Positions 1 through 8,055 of a DNA stretch of 64,000 nt are shown here, one piece after another. Below the pieces are notes generated by a model. The model was given only the letters and a program-made list of their open reading frames with translations. It did not search any database and was not told the DNA's origin. Position numbers and translations under genes: made by a program. Numbering within the stretch: the stretch's first letter is position 1; each line of letters begins with the position of its first letter. The stretch is from positions 1-64,000 of the forward strand of contig NZ_CP080766.1 in assembly GCF_019602855.1 (NCBI RefSeq), written 5' to 3'. This stretch comes from Cupriavidus pinatubonensis. Its GTDB lineage: Bacteria > Pseudomonadota > Gammaproteobacteria > Burkholderiales > Burkholderiaceae.

Positions 1-1302
1 GTGGTGCTGCCTGCATCCACGCAAGAGGTCAGCCAAGTCATGCAGTGGTGCTATGCGAATGGGGTGCCAGTGGTGCCGCAGGGCGGCAACACCTCGCTCA
101 TGGGTGGCGCAGTGCCTGACGACACCGGTGCGGCCGTGGTCATCAACCTGCGCCGCATGAACCGCGTGCTGGCCATCGATGCCGTCAACGACACGATGGC
201 CGTGCAGGCCGGCGTCACGCTCAGCGCGGCACGCAGCGCGGCGGAAGCCGAGCAGCGCCTGTTTCCGCTGCGCATCGGCTCGGAAGGTTCGTGCCAGATC
301 GGCGGCAACCTTTCCACCAATGCCGGCGGCACGGCGGTGCTGCGCTACGGCAATATGCGTGACCTGGTGCTCGGCATCGAAGCCGTGCTGCCGGACGGGC
401 GCATCTATTCGTCGCTGCGCGGCCTGCGCAAGGACAACACCGGCTATGACCTGAAGCAGTTGTTCATCGGCGCGGAGGGAACGCTCGGCATCATCACCGG
501 CGCGGTGCTCAAGCTCATGCCGCAACCGCGCAGCACGGCGGTCGCGTTCGTCGCCGTGCGGAGTCCCGCGGCGGCGGTGCAACTGCTTGGCGAAGCCAAA
601 CGGCTGTCCGGGCAGGCGGTGACCGCGTTCGAAATGATTTCGCGCCCGGCGCTGGAACTCGTGCTCGAATACCTCGGCAATGTCCCGTCGCCGCTGCCGC
701 AGATGCATGACTGGATGGTCCTGATCGAGCTGACCTCGGGCACCGATGCGGAAAGCCTCAACGCCACGCTGATGGAGATCCTGGAATCGGGCTTCGGCCA
801 GGGCCTTGTACTCGACGCCGCGGTGGCTGCGAGCCTGTCTGATGCGCAGACCTTCTGGCGTATCCGCGAAGAAATCTCCGATGCGCAGACCCGTGCCGGC
901 GGCAGCATCAAGTGCGATGTGTCGGTACCGCTGTCGCGCATTGCGGCGTTTGTCGAAGAGGCATCCGAGCGGGTACTGGCGCTTGAGCCGGATGCGCGCA
1001 TGGTGATCTACGGTCATATGGGAGACGGCAACGTCCACTTCAATCCGCTGCGGCCCAAGGACCGGCCGGCCAAGGAATTCCTCGCCCAGTGGTACGCGCG
1101 AATTTCCGGCCTCGTCGATACGATGGCGCATGCCGAGAATGGATCGATCTCGGCCGAACACGGCATTGGCGTGGTGAAGCGCGACGATCTTGCGCAGTTC
1201 AAGTCGCCCGTGGAAATCGAACTGATGTGGCAGGTGAAGCAGGCGCTGGACCCGCGTAATCTGCTCAACCCGGGCAAGGTATTGCCGGCGCAGAGACGGT
1301 AG
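1..1302 (+). CDS. FAD-linked oxidase, GlcD/D-2-hydroxyacid dehydrogenase family (5' truncated)
   Basis: The visible 433 residues match the vanillyl-alcohol-oxidase superfamily. A FAD_binding_4 region covers about residues 1-180, with the glycine-rich PQGGNTSLMGG pyrophosphate loop near residue 26 and GSEGSCQIGGNLSTNAGG near residue 93. A FAD-oxidase C-terminal domain follows, ending in the family motif AEHGIG and LDPRNLLNPGKV. Members oxidise D-lactate, glycolate or D-2-hydroxyglutarate; the substrate cannot be read from the sequence. The protein is shorter than the usual 460-480 residues because the window starts inside the gene. The GTG at position 1 sits within the conserved VVLPAST segment and is an internal valine codon. 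No partner genes such as glcE or glcF are visible downstream. Confidence 0.9.
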   Translation: MVLPASTQEVSQVMQWCYANGVPVVPQGGNTSLMGGAVPDDTGAAVVINLRRMNRVLAIDAVNDTMAVQAGVTLSAARSAAEAEQRLFPLRIGSEGSCQIGGNLSTNAGGTAVLRYGNMRDLVLGIEAVLPDGRIYSSLRGLRKDNTGYDLKQLFIGAEGTLGIITGAVLKLMPQPRSTAVAFVAVRSPAAAVQLLGEAKRLSGQAVTAFEMISRPALELVLEYLGNVPSPLPQMHDWMVLIELTSGTDAESLNATLMEILESGFGQGLVLDAAVAASLSDAQTFWRIREEISDAQTRAGGSIKCDVSVPLSRIAAFVEEASERVLALEPDARMVIYGHMGDGNVHFNPLRPKDRPAKEFLAQWYARISGLVDTMAHAENGSISAEHGIGVVKRDDLAQFKSPVEIELMWQVKQALDPRNLLNPGKVLPAQRR

Positions 1303-1429
1303 CCCCCCGCGCCGGTGCGTGACACGAATGGTGCAACTCGGCTAAGGTGTCTGCTGGACCTGAGACCCGGGACCCCCGTGCAGGCGGGCACCCGGGCGGA
1401 CAGCCATACACTGACAAGGCCGATAAAGC

Positions 1430-2503
1430 ATGAGCCAGCAAGCCCCAAACACGCAGCCTCCGCTCGAAAAACCCACCCTCGACTATCCCTGCGGCGACGC
1501 GCCCGTACCCGGCGAAGCGCATGAAGTCGCGCCCGGCGTGCGCTGGCTGCGCATGCCGATGCCGCTGGGACTCAATCACATCAATCTTTGGGCGATCCGC
1601 GACGGCGCTGGCTGGGCGGCCGTGGATTCCGGTCTGCAGACGCCAGAAACCGCGGCGGCCTGGCGCACGCTATTCGGCGAAGGCGGCGCGCTCGCCGGTG
1701 GCGGCCTGACGCGGCTTTTTGTCACCCACATGCATCCCGATCACATCGGCATGGCCGGCTGGCTCACGCGCAAGTTCGGGTGCCGGCTGTGGATGACGCC
1801 GATGGAATACCTGATGTGCCGCGTGCTGGCCGCCGATACCGGGCGCGCCGCGCCGCCGGAAGCCGTGGATTTCTACCGGCGCGCCGGCTGGACCGAGGAC
1901 GACATCGAAGTCTACCGAACGCGGTTTGGCGGCTTTGGCAAGTACGTGCATGCGCTGCCGGAGAGCTTCCAGCGCCTGACCGACGGCGACGTGTTGCGCA
2001 TTGGCGAGCACGAATGGCGCGTGGTCGTCGGCACCGGACATTCGCCCGAGCATGCGTGCCTGTACTGCCCGGCACTCAAAGTGCTGATCTCCGGCGACCA
2101 GGTACTTCCGCGCATTTCGTCAAATGTCTCGGTGTTCCCGACCGAGCCGGAGGCCGATCCGATGGGCGACTGGCTGGACTCGCTGGACAAGATCCGACGC
2201 GAGGTGCCGGACGATGTGCTCGTGCTGCCCGCACACAACGAGCCGTTCCGCGGTCTGCACGCGCGGCTCGACTACCTGTCGCGCAGCCAGCACCAGGCGC
2301 TCGATCGCCTGCGCGACGCGCTGTCCGAGCCACGGCGGGCCGTGGATGTGTTCGGCCAGCTGTTTTCCCGGCCCATCGACAGTCCGGGCCTGCTTGGCAT
2401 GGCAACGGGGGAGAGCATCGCGCATCTCAATTACCTGATGCACCGCGGCGAAGCTGTGCGGGAAACCGGGTCCGATGGGTTCCACTGGTACCGGATGAAA
2501 TAG
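1430..2503 (+). CDS. MBL-fold metallo-hydrolase
   Basis: A 357-residue metallo-beta-lactamase-fold protein. The metal-binding signature THMHPDH lies near residue 101, followed by a GTGHSPEH histidine motif, the SGDQVL aspartate motif and a late histidine in LPAHNEPF. No signal peptide is visible, so it is probably cytoplasmic. Relatives are LACTB2/glyoxalase-II-like thioesterases or hydrolases, and the substrate is unknown. The start is the first ATG after a 127 bp gap; the upstream ribosome binding site is weak. It follows the FAD oxidase on the same strand and might be cotranscribed with it, but nothing in the sequence proves this. Confidence 0.85.
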   Translation: MSQQAPNTQPPLEKPTLDYPCGDAPVPGEAHEVAPGVRWLRMPMPLGLNHINLWAIRDGAGWAAVDSGLQTPETAAAWRTLFGEGGALAGGGLTRLFVTHMHPDHIGMAGWLTRKFGCRLWMTPMEYLMCRVLAADTGRAAPPEAVDFYRRAGWTEDDIEVYRTRFGGFGKYVHALPESFQRLTDGDVLRIGEHEWRVVVGTGHSPEHACLYCPALKVLISGDQVLPRISSNVSVFPTEPEADPMGDWLDSLDKIRREVPDDVLVLPAHNEPFRGLHARLDYLSRSQHQALDRLRDALSEPRRAVDVFGQLFSRPIDSPGLLGMATGESIAHLNYLMHRGEAVRETGSDGFHWYRMK

Positions 2504-2542
2504 CGCTGTAACTGCCCGCCCCCCGCCGATGGCAGGCAAACC

Positions 2543-2598
2543 TTGACTTCGCAGCCTCCGATATATATCTTAAGATATGTTTTAAGATATATCGGAGG
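2543..2598 (+). promoter_or_regulatory. Promoter and nested palindromic operator of the PadR gene
   Basis: A long AT-rich inverted repeat runs from 2555 to 2598, with outer arms CCTCCGATATAT and ATATATCGGAGG. Nested inside it at 2565-2578 is a perfect 14 bp palindrome, ATATCTTAAGATAT. A -35 like TTGACT at 2543-2548 with 17 bp spacing to TATCTT at 2566-2571 places a sigma-70 type promoter inside the repeat. The right arm also contains the GGAGG ribosome binding site of the next gene. Autorepression by the PadR protein is inferred, as known for E. coli yqjI. Confidence 0.7.
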
Positions 2599-2603
2599 CG
2601 TTC

Positions 2604-3302
2604 GTGCGACATCCATTTGCTTCATTTGCCTCATTCGACCAAACCGGCCGTGGCCTTCGGTTCGGGATGGGGTTCTCTCATCACTTCTTTCGCCATGCCA
2701 TCGGGCGCCATCATCGCGGCGGCTCCTTGGGCGGCCCCCCGGATGGTGGCGATGGCTTTGGCGGCCCCGGCGACTTTGATGGCGAGGGCTGGCGACGGGG
2801 CCGAAAGTTCAGTGCGGAAGACCTGCAACTGCTGCTGCTGGCTTTGCTGAAGGAGAAGCCCAGCCATGGCTACGAACTGATCAAGGCGCTGGAGACTCGA
2901 ACCAGTGGGTTCTACAAGCCGAGCCCCGGCATGGTCTATCCGGCGCTGACGTATCTTGAAGAAGTCGGGCATGCCACGGTCGATACCGAGGGCAACAAGA
3001 AGCGTTACCAACTTTCCGACGCTGGCCGTACCTACCTGGCCGCCAACAAGGACAGGCTCGATCTGATGCTCGGGCGCCTGCGCCACGCTGCGCGCAAGAT
3101 GGACTGGATCCGTCGTGCCATGGCCGGTGAGCCACAGGTAGAGCCGGAGCAGGGCGGCTGGGCGCCGGAGTTCGTACAGGCGCGCGTGGCGCTGAAACGC
3201 GCACTGGCACTGCGCAGCGACGCTTCGCCAGATGAACAGCGGCGCATCGCCGACATCCTGGCGCGGGCCACGGCCGAGATCGAAGCCGGCCCCAAGGACT
3301 GA
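2604..3302 (+). CDS. PadR-family transcriptional regulator, YqjI-like
   Basis: A 232-residue protein starting at GTG 2604, five bases after a GGAGG. Residues 1-68 form a glycine- and histidine-rich tail (H3, H26, H27, H31, H36, H37) without cysteine. Residues about 69-150 are a PadR winged helix-turn-helix, including the family segments SHGYELIKALE and PSPGMVYPALTYLEE. The C-terminal part is helical and probably mediates dimerisation. This architecture matches E. coli YqjI, a nickel- and iron-responsive repressor of the ferric-siderophore reductase gene yqjH, and a YqjH-like gene follows 53 bp downstream. Metal sensing here is inferred from the His-rich tail; the tail lacks the cysteines of the E. 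coli protein, so metal preference may differ. Confidence 0.88.
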   Translation: MRHPFASFASFDQTGRGLRFGMGFSHHFFRHAIGRHHRGGSLGGPPDGGDGFGGPGDFDGEGWRRGRKFSAEDLQLLLLALLKEKPSHGYELIKALETRTSGFYKPSPGMVYPALTYLEEVGHATVDTEGNKKRYQLSDAGRTYLAANKDRLDLMLGRLRHAARKMDWIRRAMAGEPQVEPEQGGWAPEFVQARVALKRALALRSDASPDEQRRIADILARATAEIEAGPKD

Positions 3303-3355
3303 CCTGTGGCGTTGACTTTGGCGTCCGCCCTGGGCGCTGTGCGCGCGCCCCTCAC

Positions 3356-4201
3356 ATGAGCAATTCCATGACGATACCGACAGATACCACCCCATCCACT
3401 CGCGACCTGACCGTGCAGCGCGTGCGCCATCCGCTGAAGATGCGCATGCTGCAGGTCGTACGCACCCGACTTGTCTCCCCGCAGTTGCTGCGCGTGACGC
3501 TCCAGGGCCCCGACCTTGCCGACTTCGTTTCCGCTTCGTTCGATGACCACGTCAAGGTGTTCTTCCCGCAAGGCGGCGCCAACAAGCCTGTCATGCCCGA
3601 AGTCGGCCCCAACGGCGTGGTCTTTGCCGAGGACCAGCCCCGGCCCCCTGCGCGCGACTACACGCCGCGCCATTACGACCCTGTCGCGCACGAACTCGAT
3701 ATCGAGTTCGTGCTCCATGGCGACGGCCCTGCATCGACCTGGGCCGCTCAGGCGCAACCGGGCCAGTATCTCGGCGTTGGCGGTCCGCGCGGCTCATTCG
3801 TGGTGCCCACCGTGTTCGACTGGCATCTGCTCGTGGGCGATGAGACGGCTTTGCCGGCCATCGGCCGCCGGCTGGAGGAACTGGGGCCCGATACACACGC
3901 GCTGGTGGTGATCGAGGTACCCGAAGCCGCTGCAGAAATTCCGCTGCCGAGCCCGGCGAACCTGCAGGTGCACTGGCTGCATCGCGGCGACGCGCCCGAA
4001 GGCAGCCTGCTGGCACCCGCATTGCGCGGCATCGCGCTGCCGGACGGCGAAGGCTATGTCTGGGCGGCCGGCGAATCGGCGGCAATGAAGTCGGTGCGCC
4101 AGTATCTCGTGACGGACCGTGGCATCGACAAGAAGCGTATCCGCGCGTCGAGCTACTGGAAGCGGGGCGCGGCAGCCGTGCATGAGACGCTGGACGACTG
4201 A
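3356..4201 (+). CDS. Siderophore-interacting FAD reductase, YqjH/ViuB family
   Basis: A 281-residue cytoplasmic flavoprotein. An N-terminal FAD_binding_9 domain spans about residues 15-145 and carries the RDYTPRHYD motif (R-x-Y-T, flavin contact). A C-terminal SIP NAD(P)H domain follows, with GDETALPAIGRRLEEL, then WAAGESAAMKSVRQYL, and ends in the typical RASSYWKRG. Known relatives reduce ferric siderophores, releasing Fe(II) in the cytoplasm. It lies 53 bp after the YqjI-like regulator on the same strand and probably shares its promoter and metal-dependent repression. In E. coli the two genes are divergent, so the collinear order here differs. A second ATG four codons in (3368) is an alternative start. 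Confidence 0.88.
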   Translation: MSNSMTIPTDTTPSTRDLTVQRVRHPLKMRMLQVVRTRLVSPQLLRVTLQGPDLADFVSASFDDHVKVFFPQGGANKPVMPEVGPNGVVFAEDQPRPPARDYTPRHYDPVAHELDIEFVLHGDGPASTWAAQAQPGQYLGVGGPRGSFVVPTVFDWHLLVGDETALPAIGRRLEELGPDTHALVVIEVPEAAAEIPLPSPANLQVHWLHRGDAPEGSLLAPALRGIALPDGEGYVWAAGESAAMKSVRQYLVTDRGIDKKRIRASSYWKRGAAAVHETLDD

Positions 4202-4254
4202 GTTGCGCTTGAATGGCCTAAGATGACGGCAGCGTAACTTTCAGGGAGGCTGCC

Positions 4255-4659
4255 GTGCGGGACACGACTTCACGTTGGAGATTGCTTCAAGCTGCCGCTG
4301 CGGCAAGCATCGCCATGGCGCTGGCCGCCTGCGCGCCGGATTCGGTCCGCAACATCGAAGCCAAGGGTTTCAACGCGTATCTGGATTCGCTGAAGACCGC
4401 TTGCCCGAATATGGTCATCGGCAATAACAACATCAGCCAGTGGCTCGCTGATAACGGCAATTCGGGCGATGACGACTACGTCTACTGGCTGGACCAGACC
4501 TCGCGGCTTTACTACAAGCGGATCAGCCCGGCGCAATACAGGACGTCGGTGAGCGGCGCACTTGGTGCGGGGAAGAAGGATGCGGGCGCCATCGACTGCA
4601 TTATTCGGCATTTGCCGGCGGACCGGCCAAGTAGTCCGCCGGGTGGGAAGTTGTTGTAA
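4255..4659 (+). CDS. Small lipoprotein of unknown function
   Basis: A 134-residue protein with an N-terminal signal (RWRLLQAAAAASIAMALAAC) ending in a lipobox, LAAC, at about residues 23-26. It should be lipidated and exported to the periplasmic face. The mature part has two further cysteines that could pair and a Gly/Pro-rich tail. I recognise no domain. The GTG start is set by GGGAGG at 4244-4249. The start codon overlaps the right arm of a perfect 8 bp stem (4226-4233 with 4249-4256), so a hairpin could form across the ribosome binding site if the transcript begins upstream of it. Confidence 0.7.
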   Translation: MRDTTSRWRLLQAAAAASIAMALAACAPDSVRNIEAKGFNAYLDSLKTACPNMVIGNNNISQWLADNGNSGDDDYVYWLDQTSRLYYKRISPAQYRTSVSGALGAGKKDAGAIDCIIRHLPADRPSSPPGGKLL

Positions 4660-4681
4660 GAGATCCCGGGGTACGTTTCGT

Positions 4682-4708
4682 AAAATGACTATTTGACATA
4701 GTCATTTT
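4682..4708. promoter_or_regulatory. Perfect inverted repeat, probable toxin-antitoxin operator
   Basis: Arms AAAATGACTAT (4682-4692) and ATAGTCATTTT (4698-4708) are exact reverse complements around a 5 base centre. A TTGACA begins at 4693 and could serve as a -35 box for the antitoxin gene starting 42 bp downstream. Phd/VapB-type antitoxins repress their own operons by binding such palindromes, so an operator role is inferred. A weak terminator for the upstream lipoprotein gene is the alternative. Confidence 0.55.
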
Positions 4709-4749
4709 GGGGTGCGAAGATCGATCTGTACCCACCAACAGGATTTGCG

Positions 4750-4983
4750 ATGCGGGGCACCCAAGTTTCCAAAACGGAGTTCAAAGCAAAGGCACTCGAG
4801 TATTTTCGGCAAGTCGAGTCATCAGGCGAACACGTGATCGTCACGGATCATGGCAAGCCCACACTGGAAATCCGCCCTTTCCGAACTCTTGATCGCGACC
4901 CGCTCGACGTATTGGCAGGCACGGTCGTTCGCTATGACGACCCTACCGAGCCGGTTGACGTGGAGTGGGAGGCCGGCCAGTGA
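4750..4983 (+). CDS. Antitoxin of Phd/YefM type (VapB-like)
   Basis: A 77-residue acidic protein beginning MRGTQVSKTEFKAKALEYFR. The N-terminal half has the Phd/YefM pattern (a beta-alpha DNA-binding and dimer unit with HVIVTDHGKPTLEIRPF), and the C-terminal tail is acidic and flexible (DDPTEPVDVEWEAGQ), as expected for a toxin-binding segment. Its stop codon overlaps the GTG start of the PIN-domain gene. Known relatives neutralise the toxin and autorepress the operon with it. The palindrome at 4682-4708 is the likely operator. Confidence 0.85.
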   Translation: MRGTQVSKTEFKAKALEYFRQVESSGEHVIVTDHGKPTLEIRPFRTLDRDPLDVLAGTVVRYDDPTEPVDVEWEAGQ

Positions 4984-5375
4984 TCGTGTTGGACACACAT
5001 ACGCTGGTCTGGTGGGCGAGTGGAAGCGACGAACTGAGTGCGACGGCGAAATCCACCATCCACCGTGAATGCAACGAGGGACAGATAGTTGTATCTGCAA
5101 TCTCTGCATGGGAAATTGCCATGCTGGTGGAGCGCGAAAAGCTGGTGCTGTCGATGGACGTCGAGAGTTGGCTCGACACCGTCGCGCAAATAGAAGCGAT
5201 AACGTTCTACCCCGTTGACGTCGACGTCTCGATCAAATCGGTCCAACTGCCTGGCGAATTCCATAAAGATCCGGCGGACCGCATGATTGTCGCTACCGCG
5301 CGCAAGCTGGCTGTGCCCCTAATTACCAGGGATGAGAAGATACGCGCCTACGAGCACGTCAGGACCATCTGGTAG
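4980..5375 (+). CDS. PIN-domain toxin, VapC family
   Basis: The 131-residue protein is a single PIN domain. It begins MIVLDTHTLVWW with the first catalytic aspartate, then has SAISAWEIAMLVE with the conserved glutamate, and DPADRMIVATA with the late acidic residues followed by ITRDEKI. These acidic residues coordinate Mg2+ in VapC ribonucleases, which cleave tRNA or rRNA. I chose GTG 4980 because GGGAGG lies at 4967-4972 and the start overlaps the antitoxin stop in a GTGA arrangement; an in-frame GTG at 4965 would add five residues but lacks a ribosome binding site. The RNA target is unknown. Confidence 0.87.
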   Translation: MIVLDTHTLVWWASGSDELSATAKSTIHRECNEGQIVVSAISAWEIAMLVEREKLVLSMDVESWLDTVAQIEAITFYPVDVDVSIKSVQLPGEFHKDPADRMIVATARKLAVPLITRDEKIRAYEHVRTIW

Positions 5376-5504
5376 CCCAGGCGGCATCAACATCTGCCCG
5401 TTGTGCAATCCCCCCATCCCCGCTAAGATCATTTCCCGGCAGCCGAGACAGCGGTTGCCGACGTCGCTCGGACGGCTCCGGGCGCTTACGTAAAGGACTC
5501 CTTC

Positions 5505-6761
5505 ATGACTGCCAGCTCTGGCAAGCGCCGCTTTGCGCGCATCGATCGCCTTCCCCCGTACGTTTTCAATATCACCGCCGAGTTGAAGATGGCCGCCCGC
5601 CGCCGTGGCGAGGACATCATCGATATGAGCATGGGCAACCCCGACGGGGCCACGCCGCCGCATATCGTCGCCAAGCTGGTGGAAGCCGCGCAGCGCCCCG
5701 ACACGCATGGCTATTCCGCGTCGAAGGGTATTCCGCGACTGCGCCGTGCGATTTCGCATTGGTACCGCGAACGCTATGACGTGGAGATTGACCCGGATAC
5801 CGAGGCCATCGTCACGATCGGCTCCAAGGAAGGACTCGCGCATCTGATGCTCGCCACGCTGGATCGCGGCGACAGCGTGCTGGTGCCGGACCCGAGCTAT
5901 CCGATCCACATCTATGGCGCGGTGATCGCCGGTGCGGATATCCGCTCGGTGCCGCTGGTGCCCGGCGTCGATTTCTTCGCGGAACTGGAGCGCACGATTC
6001 GCGGCAGCTATCCAAAGCCGAAGATGATCGTGCTGGGGTTCCCGTCGAACCCGACCGCGCAATGCGTGGAGCTGGATTTCTTCGAGCGCGTGATCGCGCT
6101 GGCGCGCAAGCATGACATCTTCGTGGTCCATGACCTGGCTTATGCCGACATCGTCTTCGATGGCTGGAAGGCGCCGTCGATCATGCAGGTGCCCGGAGCG
6201 AAGGACATCGCAGTGGAGTTCTTCACGCTGTCCAAGAGCTACAACATGGCGGGATGGCGCATCGGCTTCATGGTCGGCAACCCCGATCTCGTCGCCGCGC
6301 TCACGCGCATCAAGAGCTATCACGACTATGGCACGTTCACGCCGGTGCAGATTGCCGCGATTGCCGCGCTGGAAGGGGACCAGGAATGCGTGAAGGAAAT
6401 CGCCGCGCACTACCAGTCGCGTCGCGACGTGCTCGCGAAAGGGTTGATCGAGTCGGGCTGGCTGGTCGACATCCCAAAGGCCTCGATGTACATCTGGGCC
6501 CGCATTCCCGAGCCTTATCGCGCGCTGGGTTCGCTGGAATTCGCCAAACAGCTGCTGGCGAAGGCGAAGGTTTCAGTCTCGCCCGGCATCGGCTTTGGCG
6601 ACTACGGCGATGAGTACGTGCGCTTTGCGTTGATCGAGAACGAAGCGCGCATCCGCCAGGCCGTGCGCGGTATCAAGGCGATGTTCCGTGCGGATGGACT
6701 GGTCAAGGTGCCCGCATCAGAACATGCAGACGGGCACGGCAAAGAGAAGGGCAAGGGCTGA
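5505..6761 (+). CDS. alaC: Alanine/glutamate-pyruvate aminotransferase AlaC
   Basis: A 418-residue fold-type I, PLP-dependent aminotransferase. The sequence agrees closely with what I know of E. coli AlaC along its length ([65 protein letters not shown]). The PLP lysine is K244 in [12 protein letters not shown], and R386-type substrate binding is represented by RFALIEN near the C terminus. AlaC makes alanine from pyruvate and glutamate in the cytoplasm. The start has AAAGGA upstream. In many betaproteobacteria alaC precedes hom and thrC; neither is present here, so this copy stands alone. Confidence 0.93.
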   Translation: MTASSGKRRFARIDRLPPYVFNITAELKMAARRRGEDIIDMSMGNPDGATPPHIVAKLVEAAQRPDTHGYSASKGIPRLRRAISHWYRERYDVEIDPDTEAIVTIGSKEGLAHLMLATLDRGDSVLVPDPSYPIHIYGAVIAGADIRSVPLVPGVDFFAELERTIRGSYPKPKMIVLGFPSNPTAQCVELDFFERVIALARKHDIFVVHDLAYADIVFDGWKAPSIMQVPGAKDIAVEFFTLSKSYNMAGWRIGFMVGNPDLVAALTRIKSYHDYGTFTPVQIAAIAALEGDQECVKEIAAHYQSRRDVLAKGLIESGWLVDIPKASMYIWARIPEPYRALGSLEFAKQLLAKAKVSVSPGIGFGDYGDEYVRFALIENEARIRQAVRGIKAMFRADGLVKVPASEHADGHGKEKGKG

Positions 6762-6776
6762 GCGGGGTGTTGGATC

Positions 6777-6800
6777 GCCCGCACGCATAGCCGTGCGGGC
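6777..6800. terminator. Hairpin between convergent alaC and AraC-type gene
   Basis: Perfect 9 bp stem GCCCGCACG (6777-6785) and CGTGCGGGC (6792-6800) with a 6 base loop lies between the two stop codons, touching the stop of the minus-strand gene. There is no T tract on either side, so intrinsic termination is only a possibility. Confidence 0.5.
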
Positions 6801-7801
6801 TAACCTCGCACCTCGCGCCGGAACCGGCTTGGTGCGTGGCCGGTCCATCGCAAGAACGCCCGGCGGAATGCTTCCTCGCCGGAGAATCCGAGCTGCGCGG
6901 CGATTCGCCCAATCGGCCAGTTGGTCATGCGCAGGCAGTGTTCAGCGTGCTCGCGCAGGCAGTGCTCGCACAACGCGCGATAGCTGCTGCCGTCTGCGGC
7001 AAGACGGCGGCGCATGGTTGGTTCGCTGATGTCAAAGCGTGCCGCGAGTTCCGCCAGCGTGGGCAGCCTTGCCCCGTGCGCCAGCGCGGCATGCAGCACG
7101 CCGCGCGCTTGCTGGCTCAGCGAAACCACTTCCGAAGGCGCACCCACCAGGCGGTAAGGAAAATCTTCGAGGAAGGCGCCCAACTCTGCGGCCTGTCTCA
7201 CGACACGCATGTCCAGTAGTGCCGGATCGAACTCGAACCCGTAGACCGGAGCGCCGGCGATCACAGTGGCATTGAACATGCCGAGGAACGGCATGGCATC
7301 TTCACGCCGCGGATGCGCCAGAAACACATGGTCCGGGCGCAATGGCTGGCCAATCAGCCAACCATAGAGCTGCATGTAGTAGAAGAGCCCCGTCAGGTCC
7401 ACCAGGCAGGCCGCCGACGTCTTCACGCGCCGCAGCGAATCCATGGTGAACACTGCCCTGTCGCCAGGCTGCGTGAGGCTCAGGACACCCGCGCGCGGAT
7501 ACAGCATCGCGCAAAAGTCCGCCGCGCAGCCGATGGCTTCCCGCAGTGTCTGGCAACTCAGTACGCAGCGGCACAGCAGATCCACTTCCTGCTTGCGCAT
7601 CGGCGGATGGCCGTCTCCCTTGGCGACGAGGGTTTCGAGTTGTTCGATCGAAGCGCGATAGAGCGCCGTGAACTGGTTCTGCCGCACGTGCTCGTCGGCG
7701 TCGGTAGCAGGCGGCATCTCGGCGCCTTGCCTTTTCAGTTCCTCCAGCAGTCGCTGCGCCATGCCGGTCGGAGCTGGCTTTCCCGTTGAAGTGGCACTCA
7801 T
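6800..7801 (-). CDS. AraC-family transcriptional regulator
   Basis: A 333-residue regulator. Residues about 20-210 form an arabinose_bd-type sensor domain of the OruR/MmsR-like AraC subgroup, and residues about 230-330 are a double helix-turn-helix (LAARFDISEPTMRRRLAADGSSYRAL, then IGRIAAQLGFSGEEAFRRAFLRWTGHAPSRFR). It is divergent from the operon at 8056-11932 across a 254 bp gap and probably controls it. A direct repeat 24-54 bp upstream of its start codon is a candidate binding site. The inducer is unknown. Confidence 0.9.
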   Translation of the reverse strand: MSATSTGKPAPTGMAQRLLEELKRQGAEMPPATDADEHVRQNQFTALYRASIEQLETLVAKGDGHPPMRKQEVDLLCRCVLSCQTLREAIGCAADFCAMLYPRAGVLSLTQPGDRAVFTMDSLRRVKTSAACLVDLTGLFYYMQLYGWLIGQPLRPDHVFLAHPRREDAMPFLGMFNATVIAGAPVYGFEFDPALLDMRVVRQAAELGAFLEDFPYRLVGAPSEVVSLSQQARGVLHAALAHGARLPTLAELAARFDISEPTMRRRLAADGSSYRALCEHCLREHAEHCLRMTNWPIGRIAAQLGFSGEEAFRRAFLRWTGHAPSRFRREVRG

Positions 7802-7824
7802 GGAACGTTCTTGCTGATTGCTTC

Positions 7825-7855
7825 GGTAGGGATTCCTGACGGTCCGGGTAGGGAT
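7825..7855. promoter_or_regulatory. Direct repeat, candidate AraC-type operator
   Basis: GGTAGGGAT occurs twice in the same orientation, at 7825-7833 and 7847-7855, 22 bp start to start. AraC-family dimers commonly bind direct repeats about two helical turns apart. The repeat lies just upstream of the divergent regulator gene, which suggests autoregulation or control of both promoters in the gap. Confidence 0.45.
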
Positions 7856-8055
7856 GCGTGTGCGGCTGGCCGCCCATAATCATCCCGGAACTTCACCGGC
7901 GCAAGGCGGGCGCAAAGCCCCGGACCCGGAAGGGTGCCATCCATCGAACCACGCGCATACATGGGGCAAACCATGACCTCGTTTCTCTGCTGCAGACTGC
8001 GAACGCCGGGATTGCAAAACCGGTGCCACGTCCTTCCTTTTTGCGAGGGCCGGCG

